51,758 nucleotides of DNA from Acidobacteriota bacterium (GTDB lineage Bacteria > Acidobacteriota > Terriglobia > UBA7540), in NCBI GenBank assembly GCA_023474345.1, contig JAMCXS010000017.1:1-51758 (forward strand), in the 5' to 3' direction. The position numbers and the translations under genes are program-made. Shown here one piece after another: positions 1 through 10,139 of this stretch (the first letter of the stretch is position 1; each line of letters opens with the position of its first letter). The notes beneath the pieces are model-generated. The model did no database searches and was not told where the DNA came from. It was given only the letters and a program-made list of their open reading frames with translations.

Positions 1-198
1 GCCCTGCGGCGTAATCAGCCGGCCGTTAGGCAGAACCGATGTGCCGCCGGGAACGATCTCGGTGGGCCGGACTCCCGCCGGCGCCGCAAGTCCGAGCGTG
101 CGCGCCGGACGCTTCGTGCAATTGGAAACGAATATGATCAATAAAACGAAAAAGATGAAAACAGCGAAACGGACTCCTGCAACCTTATTGATTCGCAC
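1..198 (-). CDS. Secreted or lipid-anchored protein, N-terminal fragment
   Basis: The first 66 codons of a minus-strand gene that runs off the window start. A GTG start at 198-196 follows a GGGAGA ribosome-binding site with good spacing. The N-terminus has a basic patch (RINK, then VR) and a hydrophobic stretch at about residues 11-24, ending in VSNC at residues 24-27. This could be a lipobox, although Asn before the Cys is unusual, so a plain membrane anchor is possible. The rest (KRPARTLGL, then LPNGRLITPQG) resembles the beginning of YVTN-type beta-propeller or alkaline-phosphatase-like secreted proteins, but that is a weak resemblance. Function unknown. Confidence 0.6.
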   Translation of the reverse strand, partial: MRINKVAGVRFAVFIFFVLLIIFVSNCTKRPARTLGLAAPAGVRPTEIVPGGTSVLPNGRLITPQG

Positions 199-650
199 GG
201 TTGATTCTCCCTTGTGAAGTATCGTCCACGAACATATTTGGGACACCTCGATGCCCAAAAGGTTAAAAGCTTTGTTCGGCGATCTCGTCGGTCGAAGAGC
301 AAGTATTATAGCGACACTAGCCTCTGAAGTGCACTGCAAATTGGTTGAGGCCCCGGCCAAAAAGCCCCTACCATCGGGTCGCCCCATTGAACCGATCAAT
401 GGTTATGCAATCGAAGATCACCTGCGGGTAGCCGAGCCGACCTAAATCCCAGGTCTCTGCCGAGTCAGGAACACTTCTCTGCATGAGGTTTCGGAGTCGC
501 CAGAGGGAAACGTCCATGTCTCAGAGGACTAGGAGGAGACGGGGTCGGTCCCCATGCCTGGCCGGCCGGACGTTAAGCGCCGGCCAGTGGGAAGACCCGC
601 CTCCTCCTTACACTGGTATTGCTTACCAAAGTTGGTTTTGCCCAAGAGGC
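199..650. other. Intergenic region, no convincing gene
   Basis: This stretch separates two minus-strand genes. It must carry the promoter of the truncated gene at 1-198 and the 3' end of the receptor gene, but I see no consensus promoter. The only clear structure is the hairpin at 558-587. Short plus-strand open frames here have no recognisable protein content. Confidence 0.5.
558..587 (-). terminator. GC-rich hairpin downstream of the receptor gene
   Basis: A perfect 9-bp stem (CTGGCCGGC at 558-566, GCCGGCCAG at 579-587) with a 12-nt loop. It lies 64-93 nt beyond the receptor stop codon. No T-tract follows on the minus strand, so it is not a canonical rho-independent terminator; it may stabilise the 3' end or act with another factor. 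Confidence 0.35.
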
Positions 651-3600
651 TCAGAAGTCGATACGCGCTCCGACTTGTCCTTCGCGAGCGCCAGCGAACT
701 CATAGAGTCCCTGAGCCCCCGTGATACAGCCGAAGCCACAGAGCCCCTTTGCAGGGTCATTCACGTCAGTTGTCCTCATATCCGGGGTACCCAGATTGAC
801 GTGATTCAGTACGTTCACAAAGGAAGCTTCGATGTTGAGCGTAGCATGTTCAGTGAGATGGAAACTCTTGGAAAGTCCGAAGTCCCAGTCGATTGTACCA
901 GGACCTTCCAAACTACCCACACTTGCAGTGCCGAAGTTCCCGATGGGAGGGTTAGCAGCCGATGTGCCCGCTTTGCAGTTCCCTCCAGGGCATTCAAATC
1001 CGGAAGACAGAAACCACTGGTTTGCGGTCTGACTGCTCGGAGAGACAGGGCCGACAACGTCGGGCCGCGTGCCAACCCCTTCCAGCCCGATACCCGTTCC
1101 GGAAGGATCCGCTCCCGAAAAGTAGGGTGTGAGAAAAGGCCCAGACTGAAGTTCGAAGATATTGCTCATTTGCCAGCCGCCGATGAATCCGTTAACAATT
1201 CGACTCGATCTCTTTGCAAAGCGCTGGCCGGCCCCAAAAGGAAGTTGATAGATGACCGTGGTCAGCCAGCGATGGCGAGGATTGTAAGTGTTTCCATAGT
1301 CCAGGTACCGATCATAAAGGTCCGTCGCCGTGCTACAGGAGCCCTCGCCACAGAACCCCCCGTTGCCCGAATAGCCCTGATCATCCGCCAGGTCACGGGA
1401 AAAGCTATAGGTGCTGTCAAAGGTCAGCCCGGCCCCGAACCGGCGGTGCACTTCTACTTCCAGTGCGTTGTAATAGGCTGTCGCTCCGACATCTCTGGCC
1501 TTGACCTCATTCCCCCAGTTCGGAAAAGGGCGTGAACTTAGCGGTTGCAGTTGGTACGGAGTTGTCGAGGGGAGCGGCTGGTTCCAGTTTGGATTCCAGA
1601 CGAGCTGAGATGTCTTCATGCCAATGTAGGAAACGCGAATCCCGGTGGCAAAACCAAGACTATGCTCCACAGAGAGACCCCACTGAACCGCGTAAGGTTC
1701 CTTCCAATTGATTTGGTTCGCCGTGCCAAAATAAGCCGTACCGTATGCTGCCGTTGTGTAGCCGGACCCGCCCGTCTGAATCTGCGGCCAGGCGAACGCC
1801 GGGCCATTTGCACCCTCTGAGTTAAGGTACTCCCGAGTGAAAGCTTGGGCGGTCCCCGTAAGCGAGTAATAGATGCTGCCCAGAGTGGGTGCCTCGTAAG
1901 CGCCGATGCTGCCGCGCACCACGGTTTTGTGATTATGGAACGGTGTATAGGCAAAGCCAAAACGAGGCATAAAGCGTCTTGAGGTGGCACGCAGCCCTTC
2001 CGGGAAACCCGCTTGCGATGCGGAAAGTACCGGGGTGCAAGGGGCATCGTTCATCGTCAGAGGATCGTTAGCAGTTGCGGGGATATCCGGGTTGGGGCAG
2101 GCATCAAAGGACTGCAGAAACGGGGGCGACAGCAGTCCCGCATACCCATCGGGGTACACTACTTCGCCTGAGCGCGGCACGTGATTATCAAAATTGGCAA
2201 TATTGCCACTCGCATCTGTGTAGCCAGGGTCATATTCCCACCGGATACCATAATCGAGAGTTAACCGGGGAGTGACTCGGAAGCTGTCCTGAGCGTAAAG
2301 GGCCCATCGGTGGCTGTTTCCATTGTTATCCTGCGTCACGTTGTCCACGTCCGATTCGTTCGGAAGTCCCAGCAGGAAATCCGCAAAATCGTTTCCTGTG
2401 AACAAGCCGTTGAAATCGAACGTCCCGTAATTATTCGCACCGAAAAAGCCAAGCGGTGAAATCGCGTGCTGCATGCTCATGTCGAGCCCAAACTTGAAGG
2501 TGTGGTTGCTATGAACCCAGGTGAAATTATCGAGGAACTCGATCTGTCGGGACTGGTGAGTAGAATTAAATCGGCCGCCCAGGCCAGTCGCGGTCGCTTG
2601 ACCGTTGCCACTGAAACTGATCTCGGTGAGCCCGTTCCACCAGAGGTTCGTGATACCCTGAAGCCCGAGACCGGTAGTGAATGACTTCCCGTCGAAAGGA
2701 TTCGACTGGCCCCAGGGGTCGCTGGTAACCCCAAACCGGAATTCGTTGAGCATCGTGGGACTCAACGTGTACGTGGCGGATGCCACCAGCATACGTACAT
2801 GCTCGAAGTTCGAGCCTGTCGGGATGAGAAGTTGCTGCGGTGAGAGTTAATTGATGTTCTTATAGGTGTATCTGCCAAACACCGCAAGTTTGGAGCCCAC
2901 ATTCTGATCGATGCGAATATCAACAGTATTTGAATTCATGTTCGCGGGCTGGTTCACATTATAGTTGCTGGCCGTGAAGGTATTCTTAACATTGGGTAGA
3001 GGGTACAACTTGAGAAAGTCCTGGGCAACAGGGCTGATCATACTGTTTGGAATTTGATTATTTGGAAAAGCCTGCCCATTGTAGGGATTGTAGATTTGGT
3101 ACTTCGGGTCGTTGCAAATGCCGCCAGTGAAGCCCGCGGTGCACAAAGACGACAGATCGCCGTCGCGCATGGCTGCAGTTGGAACTGTGTCCTGAACGAC
3201 GCCGCTGCGTGGAAAGCGGAAACCCTCGAAGTCAACGAAGAAGAACGTCTTATCGTGTCCATTGTATAGGTGAGGTAGCACAACAGGCCCCCCAAAACTC
3301 CCGCCGAAATCATTGGCCACCTTCTTGGGCTTCGAGCGGGCGCCGTATGGAATGGCGTCGAGCGCGGCGTTTTGGCTGTACCAAAAAAGGCTGCCGTGGA
3401 ACGCGTTAGTGCCGCTCTTGGATATGGTGGTTATATCCGCAGCAGAGCCGTACTCGGCGGGAGCGCCGACCCCCTGCACTCGCATTTCGGCCAGGTCCTC
3501 TGCTGAGGGGAAAGCATTGGTCAACTCGCTGTGGCCCTGGACATTGACGGTGGACATCCCATCCACGGTGAAACTGGCTTGGCTTTCAAGGCCTCCTTGA

Positions 3601-4148
3601 ATAGACAGGTTGCCATTCTGGTCGGGTTGCACGCCGGGGAGGATGCTAAGCAGGTAGTAAGGACTGTTGCCGTTCGCGGACGCGCGATAATTAGTGGGCA
3701 GGTTAGTAATCTGCAGGTGTTGGAAGTTGGCGGAGATCGTCGGAGTGTCGGTCGCGATCACGCCCATTGACTTGCCGCTCACGGTGACAGACTGAGTCAC
3801 CTCTCCCAGGCGTAGGGTGACATCAGCTCGCAATGTCTGGCGGGACGTGAGCAGCAGGCCCGTAACCTGCGAGGTCTGAAAACCAGGCTTGCTCACCACA
3901 ACGCTGTAATGGCCCGGCTGCGCATCAACTAGTTCATAATTCCCACTGGCATCAGTTTCAACGGTTCGCAAGCTGCCTTCGTCAGTATTTTTGATGACAA
4001 CTTTCGCGCCGGGAATCACCGCTCTGGATGCATCTTTCACAGTGCCGAGCAGGGTCCCGAAGGTTGATTGCGCCCGGAGCGCTCCGGGCAAAATAGCCAA
4101 CATTCCTCCTAACAGGAATGCTATTAAAACTAGCTTCTTATGAAGCAT
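651..4148 (-). pseudogene. Oar-like TonB-dependent receptor, interrupted by an in-frame TAA
   Basis: This is an outer-membrane receptor of the carboxypeptidase-regulatory-domain class abundant in Acidobacteriota. Residues 1-27 form a signal peptide. Residues of about 30-115 form the regulatory-like beta-sandwich (GTVKDASRAVIPGAKV, GNYELVDAQPGHYSV). A plug-like region follows (SIQGG, TVDGM, EYGSAADITTISKSGTN), then a long beta-barrel ending in the outer-membrane-type terminal Phe (GARIDF). One TAA at 2849-2847 (codon 434 of 1166) interrupts the frame. The 18 codons between it and the first downstream Met (2792) stay in the same frame and read as normal barrel sequence (LSPQQLLIPTGSNFEHVR), so only a point change separates this from an intact gene of about 1165 residues, the usual family length. 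AGGAGG lies just before the start. The cause may be real nonsense decay or a consensus error. An AraC-type gene lies upstream on the same strand. The substrate is unknown. Confidence 0.85.
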
Positions 4149-4308
4149 TGCTGGCCTCCTGATGACATACCGAAATATGAAGGGTTCAGGTGCGGGATTA
4201 GATCCCTATATTCCCGGGAGGGCTGATCCAAGGCTGAGGGCGTTTCCCGAAATCCTGTGATACCCGCACAGGATGTAACATACGCTGAGAAGGCTGTCTT
4301 GTGTGTGG

Positions 4309-5217
4309 CTAGCACTTTTGGCGGAAATTAGCGCGGCAGTTCAGGCGACGGTACTCCGACGGGGTAACCCCTACCAGCTTCCTGAAGGTTTTTGTAAACT
4401 GACTTTGGTCCGGGAAACCGACTTCGATCGCAATGTCAACAAGCGAACCGTTATTTTTAGAGATCATTTGGCAGGCGTGTTCAATCCGCAACTGTCGAAT
4501 CTGCTGCCCGATGGTGCAGCCGACCTGGCGATGAAACTCCCGCGCAAGGTGAACGGGATGAACGCCGACCGTGCGTGCCAGATTGGCGAGCGTAAGTGGC
4601 TCGCTGTAGCGGTTGCGAATGAGGTCTTGCACTTGGATGAGCCATGGCAAGATTTTGGCTGAAGACGGCTTGACCCTGTGCCGAACGATCTCCGCCATTA
4701 ACTCGATGGTCAGCCCTTCAATCGCCATCCAGGAGAGGTCGTCCATCAACTGGAATTCGTTGTAAAGTCGCGCCGCCACCCAGCCCGCTTTGCCCCCGTG
4801 AATCAGCATGCCGTCGTCCGGGAAATAGAAGTCCTCGCACAACCGCTGCAGGTGCGTATGGGAAATCTCAATGTTGAATTCTTTCGCCCCACGCTCGTAA
4901 AACTGGTTCCGGTGCACTTCTCCGGCTGGATGATACAACACCGTCCAGGGCTCCAAAAAATGTACGTGCTTTCCGCAGACTTGTGTCGAAGTGCCGTCGA
5001 GCGTCACGCCGAAATAAGTATATTCGTGCGTGTGCGCGGCGTCTTGCAGACTGGGAGCATATGTCAGTTCCGTCAGCCGCAATCCCGCTGACTCCCTCGA
5101 TCGCAGGACCTCGCCGTGAAAAGAACACTGAGAAAATTTCCCCAAAGGGCGGCGAGGCAGCCCCCTATCAAATCGCGGAACGGAAGTATCGGTCGTGCGT
5201 GCGGAGTCTTGACCCAT
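4309..5217 (-). CDS. AraC-family transcriptional regulator
   Basis: A protein of 302 residues with the usual two-part layout. An N-terminal cupin-like sensor (about residues 40-130, with AHTHEYTYFGVTLDG and YHPAGEVHRN) is followed by a C-terminal double helix-turn-helix of about 100 residues. The first helix-turn-helix is around LTLANLARTVGVHPVHLAREF and the second is in the segment SLVDIAIEVGFPDQSQFTK followed by FRKLVGVTPSEYR. The latter matches the conserved AraC signature. It should bind promoter DNA in response to a small ligand held by the cupin. It lies 160 bp upstream of the receptor gene on the same strand and diverges from the DapA-family gene at 5669, so either could be its target. 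The ligand cannot be read from sequence. Confidence 0.88.
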   Translation of the reverse strand: MGQDSARTTDTSVPRFDRGLPRRPLGKFSQCSFHGEVLRSRESAGLRLTELTYAPSLQDAAHTHEYTYFGVTLDGTSTQVCGKHVHFLEPWTVLYHPAGEVHRNQFYERGAKEFNIEISHTHLQRLCEDFYFPDDGMLIHGGKAGWVAARLYNEFQLMDDLSWMAIEGLTIELMAEIVRHRVKPSSAKILPWLIQVQDLIRNRYSEPLTLANLARTVGVHPVHLAREFHRQVGCTIGQQIRQLRIEHACQMISKNNGSLVDIAIEVGFPDQSQFTKTFRKLVGVTPSEYRRLNCRANFRQKC

Positions 5218-5668
5218 GGACGACCATTTCCTGCGGAACCGCTACAGCATCCCGCTCAGAATCGCACGAACAATCAGAACACGTTTGCTGTGACCCTACC
5301 CGATTGGCAACTACCTATCTAAATAAGCTCTACTTCGCTTTCGCTTACCTGAGGGAAAGGTCAATGCAGCCATGACCCCTCCCTTTCCAGGTCCCAATTT
5401 TTGTTCGGCTGTTGGGCATTGTCAAGGATATTTGGGCTTCCAATCGCGGCGTTATAACCTACCGCGGTCGGCGGCGGTGCGCCTGTCGTTTGAGGAGTTG
5501 GAGCCGTCGAAGAAACCTTGCGTAAGCAGCGTGGGCAGCGATGGCCTGACGTTTGTTCTTTAGCGCCGTGCCCCATCAGAGTAAAAAACCACTCGGTACT
5601 CTGAGCGGAGCAGGATATAATGCCCGCCGTGTGCAAGTTTCATCATCAACGAAAGGGAGGAACTTTGG
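5218..5668. other. Divergent intergenic region between AraC regulator and DapA-family gene
   Basis: About 450 bp between two divergently transcribed genes, the expected location for promoters and an AraC operator. A TATAAT box at 5616-5621 precedes the plus-strand gene. I found no clear repeated operator half-sites, and the open frames here do not look like proteins. Confidence 0.4.
5593..5621 (+). promoter_or_regulatory. Candidate sigma-70 promoter for the DapA-family gene
   Basis: A perfect -10 hexamer TATAAT (5616-5621) with a poor -35 match TCGGTA (5593-5598) at 17-bp spacing. The weak -35 would fit a promoter that needs an activator such as the divergent AraC-type protein. The gene start is at 5669 behind AAAGGGAGGA. 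Confidence 0.4.
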
Positions 5669-6637
5669 ATGGATTCCAGCCTTAATCGTCGTGAGTTCTT
5701 GGGGAGCCTGGCAGCGGCCTCATCGCTGGCGATTCCCGCCCGGCCGGCGGTCAAACAGCCGTGGGCAGGCGTATTCATCATTATGCAGACGCCGTTCCTG
5801 GAGAATTTGGAAATTGACGGCAACTCCTTGAAGCGTGAAACGGAATTCCTGGTTAAGTGCGGAGTGCAGGGGATGGTGTGGCCCGCGGGCGCCGGGGAGT
5901 ATGCATCACTGTCTCACGACGAACGTGTGAAGTACGCGCGCGTGGTGGTGGAGCAGGCGCGGCACCGCGTTCCGGTGCTGATTTGCGTTCAAGCGCCCAA
6001 CAAGTTCGAAGCCGCCGAGTACGCGCGCCAGGCGGAACTGATGGGAGCAGATGGCATGCTCGCGTGCCCGCCCACCGAGGGGACCACGGACCTTGCAACC
6101 ATCACTGATTATTTCACCGCTATCACCTCCGCATCGAAGCTGCCGTTGTGCGTTTGGGTGTCCAACCCGGTCTTGACCGTCGACTACCTGATCGACCTGG
6201 CTCACAAACTGCCCACCTTCCGCTACGTCAAGGAAGAGGTGCATCCCGTCCCTCACCGCGTCAGCCAGTACGTAAAGAAAGCTCATGGCCTGATCACCCC
6301 CCTGACTGGGGGCGGCGCGCGAAACTTCCTGAATGAAATGTGGCGCGGCTCGCGGGGCACCATGCCGGGCGCAGGGTTTGCCGACATTCAAGCGCAGATT
6401 TGGGATTGGTACCAGGCGGGCAAACGGAAGCAGGCCCGCGATCTGTTTGGGAAAATGTTGATGATGGCCGTACTGGAACTCTCAACCGGCTACGTTGTGC
6501 AAAAAGAGATCATGCGCAGGCGCGGCGTCTTCAAGACCGTCGTCATGCGCGACACCACAAAGTTCAGCATGGACGCCGGCGACCGGCACGAGCTCGACGA
6601 TATTTTTGAAGTCCTGCGGCCTTACTTCCGCGTCTAG
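5669..6637 (+). CDS. Tat-signal dihydrodipicolinate synthase (DapA) family protein
   Basis: A protein of 322 residues. It opens with a twin-arginine signal (NRREFLGSLAAASSLAIPA, about residues 6-24), so the product is predicted to be exported after folding. The remainder is a DapA/NAL-type TIM barrel: the GAGEY segment stands where family members have GTTGE, and the Schiff-base lysine is K188 in RYVKEE. The tyrosine that completes the proton relay in true DapA (a YNVP-type motif) is missing; the matching segment reads CVWVSNP. Lysine biosynthesis in the periplasm makes no sense, so it is more likely an exported aldolase or lyase of sugar-acid type, or a non-catalytic relative. AAAGGGAGGA supports the ATG start. 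Confidence 0.82.
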   Translation: MDSSLNRREFLGSLAAASSLAIPARPAVKQPWAGVFIIMQTPFLENLEIDGNSLKRETEFLVKCGVQGMVWPAGAGEYASLSHDERVKYARVVVEQARHRVPVLICVQAPNKFEAAEYARQAELMGADGMLACPPTEGTTDLATITDYFTAITSASKLPLCVWVSNPVLTVDYLIDLAHKLPTFRYVKEEVHPVPHRVSQYVKKAHGLITPLTGGGARNFLNEMWRGSRGTMPGAGFADIQAQIWDWYQAGKRKQARDLFGKMLMMAVLELSTGYVVQKEIMRRRGVFKTVVMRDTTKFSMDAGDRHELDDIFEVLRPYFRV

Positions 6638-6721
6638 CTCCGGCAACCAAACTGCACAACTAGCCCGGTGCTAGAAAAAGAAGGGCTTCATTGAGATTTT
6701 AAGGCGCACCGAGCAGGTTGC

Positions 6722-6751
6722 TTGACACGGCGGCCCGGCGGTTTCTATAAT
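6722..6751 (+). promoter_or_regulatory. Consensus sigma-70 promoter for the tRNA pair
   Basis: TTGACA (6722-6727) and TATAAT (6746-6751) are both perfect, separated by 18 bp. Transcription should begin near 6758, about 25 nt before the mature 5' end of tRNA-Gly. A strong constitutive promoter is expected for stable RNA genes. Confidence 0.85.
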
Positions 6752-6782
6752 TTTTGGGTAACGTAACGGTCTAAATTACTGA

Positions 6783-6857
6783 GCGGGAATAACTCAGTGG
6801 TAGAGTGCGACCTTGCCAAGGTCGAAGTCGCGGGTTCGAATCCCGTTTCCCGCTCCA
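6783..6857 (+). tRNA. tRNA-Gly (anticodon GCC)
   Basis: A full cloverleaf of 75 nt with an encoded CCA end. The acceptor stem pairs GCGGGAA (6783-6789) with TTCCCGC (6847-6853), the discriminator base is T and CCA occupies 6855-6857. The anticodon loop TTGCCAA places GCC at 6815-6817. The T arm contains GGTTCGAATCC. It reads Gly codons GGC and GGU. Confidence 0.97.
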
Positions 6858-6865
6858 ATTTTCCC

Positions 6866-6940
6866 GGCGCGGTACCCAAGTGGTAAGGGAGAGGTCTGCA
6901 AAACCTTTATGCGGGAGTTCGATTCTCCCCCGCGCCTCCA
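6866..6940 (+). tRNA. tRNA-Cys (anticodon GCA)
   Basis: The acceptor stem pairs GGCGCGG (6866-6872) with CCGCGCC (6930-6936), with discriminator T and encoded CCA at 6938-6940. The anticodon loop CTGCAAA places GCA at 6898-6900, and the T arm contains AGTTCGATTCT. It starts 8 nt after tRNA-Gly and has no promoter of its own, so the two are cotranscribed. Confidence 0.96.
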
Positions 6941-7386
6941 ATCCTTTGAACAAATTACGGACAATGCTCGCCTTCCTTTGCGTCGCGCCAATTTTGTTGT
7001 AAATGTATAGGTTTTCCGCGGTTTGTCCTATGATGTCCCACGAAGAAAAGCAACACTATTCTTGCCCGATGCATTCGTCGCTTTAAGACATATTCCGCCT
7101 ACCGCACCTCCAGCGAGAATCGCCACGTGGACAAGCAAGAACGGTTTTGGCGGCACTGCCAGTGTCCGCGAAGAATTGCCAATACCCATCGCGTCCGATA
7201 AAATAAACGCTTGAAGGAAACCGGGGCATCGGCGCTACTTCGGATTGCAGTCGGGCTGTGTAAAATGGAGTGGCTTCGGAAGACCGCCGGCTTGGCCGAT
7301 AATGTCCTTCCAGGGGCTGATTGTCGCCTGCATCAGGTCAAGAGCATCACTGCTATGCAGAATTCTTGAGGTTCGGAGAAAATATT
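6941..7386. other. Intergenic region between tRNA-Cys and glyA
   Basis: This 446-bp stretch should hold the end of the tRNA transcript and the glyA promoter. I could not find a hairpin with a T-tract, a consensus promoter or a recognisable riboswitch. The small open frames here have no family resemblance. Confidence 0.4.
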
Positions 7387-8670
7387 ATGACCTTGTCTTC
7401 ACGTACGCGCCGCCTCGCTGAGGTGGACCCGGAGATCGCTCAATCGATTGGGCAAGAAGTAGAGCGCCAAGCGAAAACGCTTGAACTGATCGCCTCCGAA
7501 AACTTTGTCAGTGAGGCGGTGCTTGAAGCGCTGGGCTCCGTTCTGACCAACAAGTACGCCGAAGGGTTGCCCGGCAAGCGTTATTACGGGGGCTGCGAAT
7601 TCGTGGACGTCGCTGAATCCCTTGCCATCGAGCGCGCCAAGGAGCTCTTTAATGCCGAGCACTGCAACGTTCAACCACATTCCGGCGCTCAGGCCAATCA
7701 GGCTGTCTATATGACGGTTCTCAAACCCGGCGACACTCTTCTCGGCATGAGCCTTGCCCACGGCGGCCACCTGACCCACGGCCACCCGTTGAACTTCTCC
7801 GGCAAGATGTACAAAATCGTCTCCTACGGTGTCAACAAAGAGACCGAAACCATCGACTACGATGAGCTTGAGCGTGTGGCCACGGAGCATAAGCCCAAAC
7901 TGATTGTGGCTGGCGCAAGCGCCTACCCGCGCATTCTGGACTTTGAGCGGTTCGCAAAGATTTCGAGGAAGGTCGGCGCTCTGCTGATGGTTGATATGGC
8001 GCATATTGCGGGACTTGTGGCGGCCAACCTACATCCGAGCCCCTTCCCGCACGCCGACTTTGTCACCACCACAACCCACAAGACACTGCGCGGTCCTCGC
8101 GGCGGCGCCGTATTCTCAAAGTCCCAATTCGCCAAAGACCTCGACAAGGTTGTCTTCCCCGGCGTTCAGGGCGGTCCGCTGATGCACGTGATCGCCGCCA
8201 AGGCTGTTTGCTTCTACGAAGCGCTTCAGCCAGAATTCCGCGAATACCAAAGGCAGATTGTCGCAAACGCCAAAGCGCTCTGCGAAATAATAGCCTCCGA
8301 AGGTTTCCGAATCGTCTCCGGCGGCACCGACAACCATCTGATGTTGGTCGATGTCTTCTCAAAGAAAGTAACGGGGAAGCAGGCTGAAAAGAGCTTGGAG
8401 CGAGCAGGCATTACGGTTAATAAAAACGCCATCCCATTTGATCCCAATCCTCCCATGGTCGCGAGCGGCATCCGCATTGGCACTCCTGCTGTCACCACCC
8501 GAGGGATGAAGGAGCCCGAGATGAAACAAATCGGGCACTGGATTGCCGAAGTGCTCCACAACACGGAGGACGAATCGCTGCTAAGGCAGGTTCGTGGCGA
8601 GGTCGGTGCACTCACCGCAAGGTTCCCGCTTTACGAGAACCGCCTGGCGGCCATGGCAACAAAAGCCTGA
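7387..8670 (+). CDS. glyA: Serine hydroxymethyltransferase
   Basis: A 427-residue PLP enzyme that interconverts serine and glycine while moving a one-carbon unit to tetrahydrofolate. Family signatures are clear: the N-terminal [19 protein letters not shown], the substrate-binding region [15 protein letters not shown], and the PLP-lysine motif [14 protein letters not shown]. Length is typical for bacterial GlyA. The ATG at 7387 is chosen because it is preceded by GGAG at a normal distance and matches the family N-terminus; a TTG start 66 bp upstream in the same frame would add non-conserved residues. It is convergent with hpnE. Confidence 0.98.
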   Translation: MTLSSRTRRLAEVDPEIAQSIGQEVERQAKTLELIASENFVSEAVLEALGSVLTNKYAEGLPGKRYYGGCEFVDVAESLAIERAKELFNAEHCNVQPHSGAQANQAVYMTVLKPGDTLLGMSLAHGGHLTHGHPLNFSGKMYKIVSYGVNKETETIDYDELERVATEHKPKLIVAGASAYPRILDFERFAKISRKVGALLMVDMAHIAGLVAANLHPSPFPHADFVTTTTHKTLRGPRGGAVFSKSQFAKDLDKVVFPGVQGGPLMHVIAAKAVCFYEALQPEFREYQRQIVANAKALCEIIASEGFRIVSGGTDNHLMLVDVFSKKVTGKQAEKSLERAGITVNKNAIPFDPNPPMVASGIRIGTPAVTTRGMKEPEMKQIGHWIAEVLHNTEDESLLRQVRGEVGALTARFPLYENRLAAMATKA

Positions 8671-8729
8671 ACGCACTCCGGCAGAGCGGCGCAATAGGTG
8701 AGGTTGTCACTCTCGGCCATCAAGGTTCT

Positions 8730-10067
8730 TCAGCCTTGCTGCAAAATCATCTGAGCGGCCGTATACCCGCTTTGCACGGCGCCTTCAATAGTGGCGGGCA
8801 ATCCGGTATCTGTCCAATCACCGGCGAGGTAGAGTCCGCGAATAGGAGTTCGGGCGGATGGACGCATGGAATCAACGCCAACGCAAGGCGAAAAGGTCGC
8901 AAAACGCTCTTTGATTACCAGCGAGTGAAGAAGCTTGGCGCTCCGAACCTCGGGTAGCAAAGCAGCAAGCTCGCGAAGCACTATGTTGCGCAAGTCTTCT
9001 TTGGATCGCCCAATATGTTCGTGCGCGCCGCTCAGCACAAGTGATATGTAGCTCTGGCCGGTCCCCATAAGTCGGCCTTTGTTGAAAAGCCACTGGATCG
9101 TGGTTCCGCGGAGGCCCGCAAAATCGAGTTCCGTTACCGGACGGTCGAACCACAGATAAATTGAAATAATCGGCGCAGGGGCGAGACGCGGCAGGCGCGA
9201 AAAGAATGCATCGGAACTCACCATGCCTGAGGGAAGGAACCCGGGGAAGACGTACCACGGCACCGCGCTCACCACAGTTTTCCCCTCGATAACGGTGCCG
9301 TCGGCGATCCTGACACCTTTGCAGACTCCTTCAGAAATGAGCAACCCTCGCACGTCCTGGCGAAGTTCCACCTGCCCGCCCCGGGCGCGGATGGTTGCCA
9401 CGGCGGCATCCGTGTAGCAGTCGCTCAGACCTTTGCGGGGAATACCCAGGCGCGAGTCGAAGGGCGAGCTAAACAACGCCCGGCGCAGAACGTGCTCGAA
9501 CAAAACTGCCGAGGCGATCCGCGGGTCTTCATTCATTGCCGCAATGCAGATAAGGTCCCAAAAGTCCCGCCGCAGGCGTTCCGACTGGCCCAGCGTCCGT
9601 AGCCACTCCTCAACTGTTAGGCGGTCCGTTGCATTCGCGGAAGAGTTTTTCCCGGCACGTAAAACTCTTCCCATTCGCAGGACGTCGAGCTTTTGGTTGA
9701 AGGAAAAACTGTTCGAAAAGAAAACGCCGCACATTAAGTGCCAGGGCGATGGCAAATTCGGACACCGAAGCTCGGTAACTTTTCTCGTCGGATCAAGGAA
9801 TTGCACTCGCAGTTGGGGCTCAAAGTTAATGGTGTCGCGAGTTCCAATGGTTCCGAGAAACTTCAGGGTCGCATGGTAACACCCCATCAGCAAGTGCTGC
9901 CCGTTGTCCACAACCGACCCGGTAGTTGCTTCTTGAAAGGAGCGGGCCCTGCCGCCGAGATAGGATTTTTGTTCGAGGAGGAGCACGGACCTGCCAGCCT
10001 CGGCCAATGCCACACCAGCAGCCAGCCCCGCAAAACCACCGCCAACGATGATGATATCCTCAGACAT
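8730..10067 (-). CDS. hpnE: Hydroxysqualene dehydroxylase (HpnE)
   Basis: A 445-residue flavoprotein of the phytoene-desaturase/amine-oxidase fold. It has an N-terminal FAD-binding Rossmann motif (IIIVGGGFAGLAAGVALAEAG, about residues 5-25), then GGRARS and the HLLMGCY segment. The C-terminal FAD signature is LYLAGDWTDTGLPATIEGA. In the three-enzyme bacterial squalene route, HpnE reduces hydroxysqualene to squalene, the precursor of hopanoids. It is the last gene of the minus-strand block and follows hpnC by 72 bp, which supports this assignment over a carotenoid desaturase. No strong ribosome-binding site precedes the start. Confidence 0.9.
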   Translation of the reverse strand: MSEDIIIVGGGFAGLAAGVALAEAGRSVLLLEQKSYLGGRARSFQEATTGSVVDNGQHLLMGCYHATLKFLGTIGTRDTINFEPQLRVQFLDPTRKVTELRCPNLPSPWHLMCGVFFSNSFSFNQKLDVLRMGRVLRAGKNSSANATDRLTVEEWLRTLGQSERLRRDFWDLICIAAMNEDPRIASAVLFEHVLRRALFSSPFDSRLGIPRKGLSDCYTDAAVATIRARGGQVELRQDVRGLLISEGVCKGVRIADGTVIEGKTVVSAVPWYVFPGFLPSGMVSSDAFFSRLPRLAPAPIISIYLWFDRPVTELDFAGLRGTTIQWLFNKGRLMGTGQSYISLVLSGAHEHIGRSKEDLRNIVLRELAALLPEVRSAKLLHSLVIKERFATFSPCVGVDSMRPSARTPIRGLYLAGDWTDTGLPATIEGAVQSGYTAAQMILQQG

Positions 10068-10139
10068 GGAAAAGTGACATCTTCAAGCGCAAAGAATCGA
10101 AAAGCTTTGATCAAGAAACCGGGCCGACATTGGTCCATC

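Noticed and set aside
483..1535. A 350-codon plus-strand open frame
   Set aside because: It lies opposite the receptor barrel region, which has clear coding character in its own frame; the translation is Arg-rich and unlike a real protein.
7321..7386. Extension of glyA to an upstream TTG
   Set aside because: The added residues are not conserved in GlyA and the ATG at 7387 has the ribosome-binding site.
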